A stretch of 64,000 nt of DNA from Copromyces sp. CBS 386.78. Its lineage: Eukaryota > Ascomycota > Sordariomycetes > Sordariales > Sordariaceae. A model generated the notes under the pieces. The model saw nothing but the letters and a program-made list of their open reading frames with translations. It made no database searches and had not been told where the DNA came from. Shown piece by piece: positions 23,363 to 34,816 of this stretch. Made by a program: the position numbers and the translations under genes. Position 1 is the stretch's first letter. Every line of letters begins with the position of its first letter. The stretch lies in NCBI GenBank assembly GCA_030685235.1, contig MU839185.1, positions 62,001 through 126,000 on the forward strand, in the 5' to 3' direction.

Positions 23363-25208
23363 TTTGGGAAGTCTGGATGTGAGATGATCGATCGATAGAG
23401 GTTGGTGTGAATTTGAACTTGTGAAATGATGAGCCGTGACACGGTTTCGTCCTGTTCGTGGTTGTTTGCCTGGTGATGATTGAGCGGTTGGGCCAGTTGT
23501 TCGGATGAGTAAAAGTTGGTTGGTGCCCCTTTTGAAAATTTTGAGCAACAGCCTGATATTCCGTGACCGTTCTCAGGTAACTTCAATTGTAAGGCACGCC
23601 GGTCTATCAAGTGAGGTTGATGATGTTGACGATGATGTTGATGGATGTCAAGCTGGGCAACAAGTGACTGCCTGGGAGCGTGAAGCGGAAGGAGAAAGTG
23701 GGGCCATGGTTGCATGCAGCCGCCAAAAGTACATACGGGCGTAAACGGCAGAGGGTTAGGGTTGTTGTGTTCTGCATGGGATATTGTAATGGTCCCGATG
23801 ACCTGGAATCTGGATATTATGATATAACATGAAAGGACCCAGAGATGTCAATTGATGCTGAAAGAGCTGACGATATCGTTTGTGACCATCTCTCAAAGTA
23901 GTAAACAAACGCGCATGCCACTGCGATGGAAACATCTCCGGGAATCGCCGGCTACCAAGAGATCTGTATGTCGGTCAACAAGAGTGGTGAGAGACAACTC
24001 GTGCAACATAGGTACATGGGTTATTAGTGAGCCTGCACAAGACGTTTATCTCCTTCATCTCTTTGGATCGTGATCAACCCTCGATGACTTGCATATGAAG
24101 AACTCCACCGAGATATAAAAATATCAACGTTGTCCATGTCCGGTCCCTCACAACGCCGCTGCATACGAGTGAGTCTCGGTGAGCGAGCATTCCAGCGGGA
24201 GCGGGGGAGATACGCTTGCCATCAATTGGGCTGTGGATATAGTGTACTTTTATGTACCTCTCACCGGTTCGATGGCGTACACGGGTGTGGACTAGGTACA
24301 GTAGAGGCATCATAGAGAACGGCGATCTCCTTTTGCGGGGAAGTACAGAGATATAATATGGCTTGTGACGGAAGCCGTACCCCCCACACCATCATCCCCG
24401 GAGCCTTCGTTCCCGTTGCTAAGCCGTGCTCAAAAGATATCAATATCGCGTGCTTTCCCGGGTCGGTGGGCGGGCGTGTGCTTGTTTTGATTTTCTTTTA
24501 CGTGGAAAGGATCAATCCCAGTGCGTGTGTTGCCGTCGTGCCGTCGTCGAGTCGGTAGCTCTCAGGTCGGCGTTCAAACTTGCCTGTTCCGCCGTCGTTG
24601 TAGCACAAGGGTATAAAGACCGAGAAAGAAACGGTACGCGGAAAACAATGAGATCTTTGGTATGGAGCAACCGTTTCATTGGAGGGGTATTGGACGGAGT
24701 AGTGGACTTGAATGGATGGTCGGCCGGTGCAAATGGCTGATGGTCAGAGGTCTAGAACACAGTAAGAACAAGTGGGCAAGCCTTCCAGCGCAAGGCTGAC
24801 AGCCGGGGGAAAAGTGTAGCCAGTCAGAGTGCGCGTTGCCACAAGCCACTGCCGGCTTGGCGGTGGGTCCGTCACTTGTGCAAATCGAAAAGTGGCATGA
24901 TTTTCAGGGCAAATGGGCTCAAAGTCGTTGAAGCTGCGTCAGAACCCCAGCAGAAGCGGCAGCAAAATCCCAGGGTCCCCGATTGGCCTCGTTCACTGAT
25001 CTTCCCACCTCGCTCGCCCTCTCAGCGAATCGACACCCATCCAACCCTCTGATCCCCAGCGATCCATACCCTCGAGGGCCCCGCGTGCGCTTGAGTGAAA
25101 TTCGCCATGGAAAAAGTCAGGCCATGCCGACAATCGCGACAACCTAATCAGGCCAATCGGCTTGCCTGGCCTGCGTTCTAACCTGCGACCGATCCCGATC
25201 GATGGTTC

Positions 25209-25212
<4 letters not shown>

Positions 25213-25250
<38 letters not shown>
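25213..25250. repeat. T38 homopolymer
   Basis: Thirty-eight consecutive T, 340 bp before the xylanase-like start codon. Such tracts exclude nucleosomes and are prone to length change and assembly error. Confidence 0.95.
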
Positions 25251-25251
<1 letters not shown>

Positions 25252-25420
25252 GAGGAGGAGTCCTCGAAGGTAGGTAGCACTTGCCTTCCGCACAGAGAGT
25301 CCCGGCTGTCTCGATCAGATCGTCTCCGAGTCCTGTTCCACCTAGAGGTAGTTCCTGATCAATCAACAAAAGCTTAGGGACGAAAAGAAGGAGGAACCTG
25401 AAGTGGTGGGAACCTGGAAG

Positions 25421-25426
25421 TATAAA
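25421..25426 (+). promoter_or_regulatory. Candidate TATA box of the xylanase-like gene
   Basis: TATAAA 165 bp before the start codon, followed by CTCACTCA repeats and CA-rich leader sequence. Position allows a leader of roughly 130 nt. Confidence 0.5.
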
Positions 25427-25590
25427 ATGGGGTGTTAAGCCTCACTCACTCACTCACTTATTATCCAATTGTCTGGTGGTAAACCTGGATGGACTCTGCT
25501 GTAAGAGACGGCTCTTCAGTTTCAACCCCGTTTGACTTCCAGTTCCCAAACACTCAATCACCTACCTTACCACCCCAGCCCCAAATCAAA

Positions 25591-26998
25591 ATGAAGCTCA
25601 TCACCACCCTCCTCCAACACTTTCTCTCCCTCCTCCTCCTCACCTCCCTCGCCTCCCTTCCCCTCCCCCTCCCCCTGGCGTCCGCCCAACTAGACAAGTA
25701 CGCCAAACTCGCCGGCCTCTCCTACTTCGGCACAGCCGTCGACAACCCCCGTCTCTACAACGCACAATACATGTCCTTTCTCCAAGGGTCTGGCGAGTTC
25801 GGTTCTTTGACGCCCATCAACGCGCAGAAATGGAAGAATATCGAGCAAGTGCAGCAAGTGTTCACTTGGGCCGAGGCAGATGCCATCGCCAACACGGCCA
25901 AGGCGGGGGTTGGGGGGAAAAAGTCGTTGAGGTGTCATACCATGGTTTGGTTTAAGGGGTTGCCTTCTTGGGGTATGTATTTTTTTTTTTTTTTTCCCCT
26001 CTGGTGAGGAGGGGTATGGTGACTGACCAGAGGCAATGATTTAGTCGAAACGACGTACTCACGCGCCGACATGGAACATATCTTGACAGCACACATCCAG
26101 AATCTGGCGTGGCACTTCAAGGGCAGGTGTTATGCTTGGGATGTGGTCAACGAAGCCATTGATGACAATGGAGTGTTTAGGCAGAGTCCAAGTATGTCCT
26201 CATCTTTTCCCCCTCTTTGTCAGGAACTGACATGTTCAAGTGTACAAAGCCATGGGCATCGACTTCATCACCTTCTCCTTCAAGACGGCCGCCAAAGCCG
26301 ACCCCTCTGCAAAACTCTACTACAATGACTACGCCCTCGAATCCCCTTTTCTCTCTCCCGGTCCCAAAATCTCCATAACCCTCGCCATGCTGCGCACCGT
26401 CAAAGCCCAGGGCGGCACCGTCCACGGCGTCGGCTTCCAATCCCATCTCAAAGTTGGCCTCGTGCCTCCCCGCTCCGAGATGGCCAGCACGATGCAGCAG
26501 TTCCTCGAGGTGGTAGACGAGGTGGCGATTACCGAGCTGGATATCAGACACAGTCCGCTGAAGACGCCGAGCACGAGGGCCATGTGGGAACAGCAAGCCA
26601 AGGACTATGGCGAGGTGGTGGGTGCTTGTTTGGATGTTAATAAGGGGTATGGCGGGAGGAAGTGTGTGGGGGTGACGGTGTGGGATTTCACCGACAAGTA
26701 TTCGTGGGTGCCGAGCGAGATTCCCACCGAGGGGGAGGCGTGTTTGTGGGATAATAATTATGTGAAGAAGTTGGCGTATTGGACGGTGTTGAATATGTTC
26801 AAGTCTGCGGCGGGCGTGTCCAAGAGGGCTGAGGTAAATGGAACGGATTCGGAGTCGGAGACGGCAGCGGACCGCGTGGTCGAGAGTGTGGTGACGGGTA
26901 GGGCTCGGCCGGTATCAAGAGAGGAAGAAGTTCAAGGAGGAGGAGGTACGAGAACGGTGGTGGCGACTACACTGGCGACGGCTGTGAGAGTTGGGTAG
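25591..26998 (+). CDS. Secreted GH10 endo-beta-1,4-xylanase-like protein with altered substrate-site residues
   Basis: GH10 enzymes cut the xylan backbone with retention. Exons 25591-25972, 26045-26191, 26241-26998 give 428 residues. A signal peptide (MKLITTLLQHFLSLLLLTSL..., cleavage near ASA-QL) is followed by the barrel. The acid/base lies in WDVVNEAI and the nucleophile in AITELDIR; GVGFQSHL and GVTVWDFTDKYSWVP are also family motifs. Odd points: the conserved TxEN-x-MKW motif reads TPINAQKWK, and GHTLVWHSQLP reads CHTMVWFKGLP, so the glutamate and glutamine that contact xylose are replaced by Ile and Gly. A 60-residue Ser/Glu/Arg-rich tail follows the barrel, without a clear cellulose-binding domain. 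It may have changed specificity. Converges with the dienelactone hydrolase gene, 118 bp apart. Confidence 0.88.
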
Positions 26999-27116
26999 CA
27001 ATTGGTTGTGAACGGAAAGAGATTTGTAGATTTGATGGTTTAAATTCGGTATACCTTGTACAAGTATATGACAGCGCTCGCTTGCATGAAATATGCATCA
27101 TCAAACCCGGGTATAT

Positions 27117-28046
27117 TTACTCCAAATACTCGTCAAACCAAGACACAGCCTGGGCAAAGGCCTGTTCCCGCGCAAACTTCTCCTGCTTCTTGGTGAGATC
27201 GGCGCGCATGGCGAAGCCGTGAACGACCTGGGAGTACAGGTTGATCTGGTAGGGCAGGCCCTTCTCCTTGAGGATCTCCTCGGACTTGTGGCGCTTCTCG
27301 GCGGGGAAGATGGAGTCGGTCTCGGCGGCGGCAATGGAGAGCGGGCCGTTGATGGCGGCGAGCTCCTTCTCGTCGACGAAAGAGGGGTGGGCGATGAAGC
27401 CGACGTCGATGCCGGTGAAGGGGGCGGTGGTGCTCATGTGGCGGACCAGGGACTTGTCGGGGTGTTAGTGACTGTTGGAAGGGGGAAAGACGAGCGCAGC
27501 GTCACCGGCGCCTTTTTACGTGGGCAGAGAAGGACAAAGCTTACCTTGGCACCAAAGCAGTATCCCAAAGCGCCAATCTTGGTGGCACCGTACTGCTCCT
27601 TCAGCGCCTTGATGGCGGCCTGGACAATGGGATCGACGGCCTCCTTGGTATGCGGGTTGTTGCCGGTGCTGCCCTTGGTCATCCAGGCCATGAAGTCGAA
27701 GTCGTCGGTACGGTTCAGCGGGAGAGGGTCGCCGTTGAAGATGTCGAGAACCAAGGTGAGGTAGCCCTGGGCGGCCAGCTGGTCGGCCATCAGCTTGGAG
27801 TTTTGCCAGATGCCGATGATGTCGGGAAGGAAGAGGAGGGCTTTGCCGCTCTTCTTCTGGGAGTCCGAGGGCTTGGCGATGTAGGCATCCCACTTGTCGG
27901 CGACCTTGGTCATGGAGCCGGTTGGCTCGCCCCTGGAAGCAAGCTGATGTTAGTGGCTGTGGTGTAATAAACAGGAGGTGGTGGTGGTGGACTTACTCGT
28001 GGCGGAAGCCGACGACGCAGCACTTGGAGGGAGGGTTGGAGGCCAT
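27117..28046 (-). CDS. Dienelactone hydrolase family protein
   Basis: Alpha/beta hydrolase of the DLH family, which in bacteria opens dienelactones during chloroaromatic breakdown; fungal members are mostly of unknown substrate and probably cytosolic. Exons 28046-27997, 27932-27545, 27452-27117 give 257 residues. The nucleophile is the cysteine of GYCFGAK, typical of DLH instead of serine. The acid is the Asp in AAETDSIFP and the base the His in VVHGFAMR. The usual N-terminal SKCCVVG and ADKWDAYIAKP segments are present. Introns carry GTAAGT and GTAAGC donors and a CTAAC branch site before GACAAG. No signal peptide. Confidence 0.92.
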
Positions 28047-29935
28047 TGTGATGTTTTTTTGGTGTGGTGTTTGGTTGGTGATAGCTAGTGGAAGAAGGAA
28101 GAGGGGGAGAAGAGTTGTTCAATTTGTAAGGTATCCGAGACAATGGCGATTGACCCCATTCCCAAGTCGCCGTGGCACAGCGTGGTTACCCCTCCCGGCG
28201 CCGAAGATCATCGAAGCCCCCACTGCGGAAACTCGCCGAGAGCTCCGGGAGAAGGCCGAGACAGCATGGCTGTTGATGGTTGCAACCTAGGTACCCAAGT
28301 TCTCAATGGACGGGATAAGTACCTTAGTAGCTTTTCCTCTCAATACAGTGCCTACCTACCTACCTTAGCAGAGATGCTGCCCCTTCCGTCAGTCAATCAA
28401 GGTCAATCCGCGACTTCCTTCGCGTTGGTGAAGGCGGGGCAGAATTACGATGATGCATGTCAGAGCTTATCATTGGCTAGATCAATGTCCCGCACAGTTG
28501 TGGGACCACTAGGCAATCTTGCGGCAGGCATTTGTGCTGGAAAGTGCCTGCCGTGTAGATACTCCTCACATCCTCATCCGAAACATGACGAGCACGCCGG
28601 GACGGGCCTTGTCCGCCCCGGTCCCCCCCGGCTTTAGCGGTGGAGACGGCGGGGCTTTTCATCACTTACAGACGGGACGGGACCGAATTTACTCGAGACT
28701 CGGTGGAAGCCCCGGCCCGGTAGTGGCTCTGCTATTTGGTATTCATCCGGATTCCCGCTCCTGGTTAGTATGGTGACTTGTGTGCGTGAGGCTGAATACT
28801 CGTCAAGCCTGTTTTGTCAAACGTTAACAAACCATTCTGTGAGTGTAACCCAGGCAGGAAGGCGCAGCAGCATTTGCAGAGGAAAAGGACAGGTCAGCAA
28901 GGCTCAACTGGACAACTTTGTCGGTTTTTGGTTTTGAATTTAGAAACCACAGATGGACTTGCATTGTGGCCATGTCCAGTCCCAACAGATGGCCGTGGTG
29001 GTTGCGGGAGGTCGCCCACGATGAAACAGGCCAAAGAAGCCAGACCTTCCTCCGTGATGGGACTTGGGGGCTGAAAAAAAGGAAATCATTTCCCAAGAGA
29101 CAAGAATGGATGCTGACATGCAGCAAGAACCTCCATAACACGGCAGACTCAAATCGCCTCATTCCGCCTTCCGTGAAAGTTGATCTCCCAGCTTTTAGTT
29201 GAGTGTAATACGAGAGCTGAAGTGGAAGGAATGGACAGAGCAGATAAGGTCATTTCATGATGCTCAAGATGAAAAAAGGAACGACAAGGTGGACGATGGG
29301 ATGGAAGGCGCGGCGCGCGGGAAAACTTGGCGCAACCTTAGCGCAGTGCCTCCGCCATCGAGTCCATTTCCAGTGCAACCTTTCTCAACAAACTTGTACT
29401 TTCCATCACCACCATTGGTGGCCTTGTCCTTTCCTTTTCCTCGACCCTCGTCGGGTACATACTAACACACACGACAAAAACCCATGTTCGAACCACCCCG
29501 ACCACCCCCATCGCCCCGTCCTACCCTATCACCTCCAAACTTCTTTCCAGCATGTCGCACCCAAAAGGATTGTTTACCGTCGCACATGCGATGGCGGCGC
29601 CAGAGCCTCCCACTCCTCCTTAGCATTCAAAGTCCAAGTACGTTGCTACGCCTCCTCCTAAACCCTCTTCTAATTCAATAACACTTATCATCACTCTTTC
29701 TTCCTCCAGGTCATGTTCATTATACAAGGTAGCATCCTCTCCCGTTAGGCTTCGCTTGCCTCTTCGCTCCTACGATTCAACGACGCCAACGACAACCACG
29801 AGAACACCATCACGACCCACGATACAATCACGATTACGACCAAAAGCACGCTTGAGAAACCCTGTCGGCATTCCATTCTACACCCATGCCCTTCCCCAGC
29901 TCGACTCCTCCATAGCGACCTCCTCTACAGTCAAC
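28047..29935. other. Intergenic region before the modin-like gene
   Basis: 1.9 kb between divergent genes with no supported coding region. The last 400 bp are C/A/T-rich, ending GTCAACATGG, and probably form a long leader. A 3' splice-like TTCCTCCAG near 29700-29709 could end a leader intron, but I cannot find its partner with confidence. Confidence 0.5.
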
Positions 29936-32202
29936 ATGGGCAGCGGCGATAACAAGGTCGAAACGGCCGCCCTCGTCATCTCCCTTGTGGCTTTGATAGG
30001 CACTATCCTACAGGTCGTCCAGCAGTATCTTGCATCTGCTACTGGCTACGCCAACTGCCGCAAAAGTCTCAAGGGCGGCTGGTATGATACGGTACATCGA
30101 AAGTTCCAGCGAAAGGAGCTCCGTTTCGAGGTCCAGTTTGAGACTCCTGTCATATTCGTTTGCCCCCGGACTAATACCCGCGGCCCTATGGATAAGCCTG
30201 AACTGAATCTCAAGGTCGACATCAGTTTTCTCGATGGCACACCGGAGAGCATGAAGGAGGCCCGGCTCTTGACCCAGGAGGAGCAGGACGAACAACAGCG
30301 TGATGCTCTTCAACATAACCGCATTCATACGGCCGATAACGAAAAGGCCACCTGGCTCAACCTGTTGGAGGAAATCCAATCCATGGAACGAGCAAGCTTG
30401 AAATGGGTCACAGAGCATCACAAAACATCACAGCCACAGCCCGTAGCTGATGTCAAGAAGCACACCCTGGTTGTTGCCCTTCAGCCCAAGCCTAGAAGTT
30501 GGGACAACATGCCTGCCGGCGTCAAGAAGCCATATGCCACCACCACAATATGCCACATAGTCGAAATCGCCTCTATGCTGGGAATCTACTGGAAGGAGTT
30601 TGATCGATCGCGGGACAAGTACCGCGCCGAAGGCAACGGTTTGATGCTCACTGGCAGCACCGTTCCCGATCTCGGCCTCACCTTCACCTTCCAAGTATGC
30701 GGAAAAGCCCGATTCCAGGAGAACAGAACCATCCCTCTTGATGAAACCAAGGAGCTGTGCTTCGGCTACATTCGCACCATCTTCTACAAGACCAAGGACA
30801 ACCGCAGGCTTGGTGCCAAAGATGACGACGAGCTCCAGTTTGGCAGTTTGCCCGAGATTGCCGAGACTATGGTCCAGCTCGAATGCAACACTAGCACGGC
30901 CAATTATTTCAAGACGAAGGACGCGAGACACCAACATCTGTTTGCAGGTAAGTCAGATACAACCCCCTTGTGAAGCCAAACTCAACTAACACGCCACATC
31001 GGTTAGTTCCCTTTGAGGTTATCGGCATGCTTGGACAATGCTTGTATATGAAGAACAGCTACTACCGCATGCTTCCGAATCCGACACCGTATCATTGGGA
31101 TAGGCACTTCTTTGATCTCCCTAAACTCATCAAAGAATTCTCAGCAAGGTTGAATAAAGACGATTCCATGACACCATCCGAGCACACTTCTACTCTGAAG
31201 GATCTTGCCCGTAAAGTCCTCAAAGAGTTGGAAGCCGATAGAAACGACGTCTCAAGAAGACAGAAGCAAAGGGATTCGGAGGTCGCCGCAGAAGAAGAAA
31301 GGAAGAGGGAAGACCAAAGCAATAAGGAAGCAGGAGGGGGCGAGAAGAAAAACGATGCAGAGATCACAGGTGACATACCTGTTGAAGGAGGAGTCACTGG
31401 TCCGCTCAAGCGATTGCTAGGAAGGAAACGAACACGACGATGGATCGAACACAGAGAAAGCACTCAGCCAAAGGCGGAAAGGCCCAAAAAGGATTACGCA
31501 CCGATTTTGCCGGGTTACCACCTTCCTCTCCTCACTTCCCTCCACGGAGCGATTCAAGAGTGCGACAAATACCTGAAGGCTCGTAAGCGCGATTTCCTTA
31601 CCATGGTTGTTCGCGAGCACATCCAAGAGGTACTCAAGATAATCAATGAACCCGAGCCGGAGGAAATCACGAAATCAACCACGGCGGGCGACACAGGACA
31701 TGATAGCTCCAAGCAAGCAGGGAAGACGGCTCCGGCCTTTTTCGACATACTCAGCGCCGCCAACCCAGAAGACAGGCAGGGCATCTTTATGCAAGTCTAC
31801 TTTGAGCATGTCCTTCCTTGTGTCAGGGATCGTGCGGTCAAAGCGTACGATAAACGTCAGCGCATGAAGACAATATATAACAGATCGTATACCTTTGCGC
31901 ATCAGACCGAAGACTCAGATAGCAGTGGATTGGGGCAGGCCCCGACGGAAAGAGCACCGGGTCCTGATGCTACTTGTACCATTTCGACACCTGCGTCTCC
32001 TACGGCTGATCAAGCGCCAGTGCCGCCTACAAGACCCGCCCTTGCCCCCGAGAAGTTCACCGAGGCCGATGCCGAGGCCATCTGGTGCACTCTCATTTTC
32101 AGGATGCTGTGCTGGCTTCAGTTGCACGACTTTGACAAGAAGGACATACAGTTTGCCAAGAGCGAGCTCAGGGGCAACCGACTTCCTGTTTACATCTCCT
32201 AG
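29936..32202 (+). CDS. Modin-like fungal protein, function unknown
   Basis: Exons 29936-30947 and 31007-32202 (59-nt intron, GTAAGT...GGTTAG) give 735 residues. The N-terminus MGSGDNKVETAALVISLVALIG has one hydrophobic segment (residues about 10-35), followed by GYANCRKSLKGGWYDTVHRKF and LRFEVQFETPVIFVCP. I recall this pattern from filamentous-fungal proteins annotated as modin, after the Podospora mod-A product. The resemblance is from memory and its meaning is uncertain. Residues 405-460 are Lys/Glu-rich and likely coiled coil (EAAEEERKRED-like). The C-terminal third is Pro/Thr-rich, then a conserved-looking IWCTLIFRMLCWLQLHDFD. Probably membrane- or cortex-associated. Confidence 0.78.
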
Positions 32203-33822
32203 GTGGATGATGGCGGCAAGTTTGCGGCTGCCTCCTTGGCCATTATACCCCCTGAATTTCAGTCCGCTGTTTTCGCTTATAGTACCACTGTTTTGTTGAC
32301 AGAGCGAGCGAGTTCGACCGTTGTTTTGATCTTGATGTTTTTGGTCATTTGGTCACTTTTATGCATATCATTTCAAATCGCGTGGTGCTCTCAATCTTGG
32401 ACACTCCTTAGCATGATAGATGGGGCATTGGATAACTTGATCAAAAGAAATTGGCTTAAACCGCTTTGTTGACAGTTGGTGTTTTTACCATCGTTGTTGT
32501 TTTGTCGCTTTGATCAAGTTGTTCTCAACTGCGAAAAGAAGCTGAAGCCGTATTCCGAGTTTCCTTGATGAGACGACAGTTCATCTAGGGCACGGACCAC
32601 CACCCATCACGACGGCGCAGACAGGAATGACGGGCACCCCACCACACCATACAGATAAACTGCTGTCGTGTCTCCAATTGCAAGTGCACAGTTTCTGGGG
32701 ATGGTAACGCCAGAAATGAATTGGTTCTTTATCCTGTCGTTTCTTGTTTCTTCCCGATAACGACGCTACGACTTGGCACTAACAAGGACAACAGGCACAC
32801 TGGAGACAAAACAGAGTTCACAAGCTCGAGGAGAGGAGATGAACCGGGAGAGAACGAGGGTCAGGTGGGTGAGTGAGGGGATTAAAGGGATTGAAAACGA
32901 ATGCAAGCACTCAACGCGGACCGCATTCTACTACATAAACGCTCGCCAGATTCGCAAGCCCACGAGGTGCGAGTGGGGCAATTGATGATTTGGCATTTGG
33001 CATGCGCCCTAATGCAAGCTCTTTGATTAAGTTCAACCACTGACGAACCGTTCTTGTGGCCTCGAGAGCAAGCCCGACGCAGCGGTTGGTGGTTGATTGG
33101 CTAAATTGCAGAGCGCCAGTATGTACATATTCGCTTCCGCCGGGTCTTTTTACGCGGTGCAGGCGTTATTCGTAACACAACACTAGGTAGAACTACAGGT
33201 GAGGTGGTTGATGGACCTGTCACCTATTGGCGCTGGTGTTGTTTCAGCAATGGAGTTGGACAAGGTCATGATCTTCTCTTTGTCCATTTATATCCTCGGC
33301 GTGTCGCTCTGGTTTACCTTGTGTGGTTTGCGGGCGTTTCGACTCACCTTGTTCACCTTCCTGGTGGTGCGTGCCGCGGGTGTTCCTGACCGAGACCAGA
33401 CCAGACGAGCGGTGGAGACATGGCCGGGACTCGAGCGGTCGACAGCCGACCTCACCGACGATTGGACATTGCGAAAGTGGCTGGGGACACCGTTGAAACT
33501 TGAAAGTGGTTCCACACACACTTCCTTGGAGATCAGATTGGTTGATCAGGGGTAGAGTGCGCCACAAACAAGGTGAAGCGCCTCGTTTCCAATTACAGAC
33601 TTTCCCACTGGGAGGTAGCCGAAGGATGGTGCACGAGCCATCTTGCTCACCCATGGAATTCGAGGGCAAGCGGAGAGACGAGCGGTGAAGAGATGCACAA
33701 ACATTTTCTTTGGCTGGTAGGAGTGGGGGACTGGGGGTGAACCTGTGAAGAGAGTTTCTAGGGTTTTTAGAGTCATCGGATCGAGGACCCCTCTCCGCGG
33801 TGAGGTTCTTTTTTTAAAGATC

Positions 33823-33856
<34 letters not shown>

Positions 33857-34816
33857 CGGAAAGATGGGACGAAAGGAAGGGCCAGAGGCAGAAAAGAAGA
33901 CATGCTTCCAGTCGGGAATTGGTCAAAATATCGAATGTGACAACTGCAAAGAAGCCCGACCCGACTTCTGACATGCTCGCCCAATCATTGTCGTTGAATA
34001 ATGACTGGTCAAGTGCCGTGAATATTCCTCCAAGTAGCAGCAAGCCGGCAGCCTTGAAGATGCTACGCATAGGTCTAGGACGCATTCCCGCTGCTTGCTT
34101 ACTTGCGTTAATTGCTTGCGTTGCTAAAGGTATGCTGGGCATGCCGGACATGCTGGCTGGCTGGCTGGCTGTCGATATTCTCGTCTCACTCCCAACGAGG
34201 AAACGTGGGAGACTGGAGGGCTTGGAGGAGGCATGACGAATTAACGAATGGGAATATCCCCGGCCCTGGACCTTACTCGCTCTGACTTTATTCCTTGGCT
34301 TTGCTTTGTTTCTACTTTTCTTCTTTCTCCTTTTCTTCTCGCTTCTTACTGGACTCTTCATTCGAATCTTGATCTTTGCATACGACGACCTAGACTCGAA
34401 ACATACAACCTGGATCCCAGTTGATCTCAGCCCAGAGAGTGGAACATATTCAGTCCTAGAGGAGAAGAAGAGTGGCGCTGTATCCACCCTTATCCTCCCA
34501 GGGGGGCTGGCCCCGACCCGACAAGCAAGCGAACCGCGCCATCCTTTGACAAAAACGACGACTCTAACTCTTGCATCTTTCTTCTTTGACTCACCAATAC
34601 CATTTCCCCTTACAATACGTTTTTTGTTCCTTGGGTCAGCTACGCCTTTATACCCCTCAACGACAACAGCGACCCCCCAGCGCCAGCCACGATCGAGTCA
34701 ACCACTAACTCCAGGCGTGGTACCCCGCCACTACAACGCCTACAGCACCTTTGGTCCTTGCAGGTCCAGCATATCAACACCACAGCACCTATAGACGACA
34801 TAACCCAACCGCCGAG
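32203..34816. other. Intergenic region with GA microsatellite
   Basis: 2.6 kb with no recognised gene. A (GA)12 run occupies 33823-33847. The last 500 bp are C/T- then C/A-rich, consistent with a promoter and leader for the next gene. A 313-codon minus frame (33546-34487) has biased composition and no family resemblance. Confidence 0.55.

Larger units (their letters stand above)
23363..25590. other. Intergenic region between atg12 and the xylanase-like gene
   Basis: 2.2 kb between divergent genes, with no supported gene. It includes a short TTAGGG-like motif (GGGTTAGGGTT, 23753-23763) upstream of atg12, a T38 run at 25213-25250, a CTCA tetranucleotide repeat around 25442-25459, and a TATAAA at 25421 that suits the xylanase-like gene. 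Confidence 0.6.

Noticed and set aside
33546..34487. 313-codon minus frame between the modin-like gene and the next gene
   Set aside because: Composition is Ser/Arg/Lys-biased, it includes the GA/CT microsatellite, and nothing resembles a family. It lies opposite the leader of the gene at 34817.
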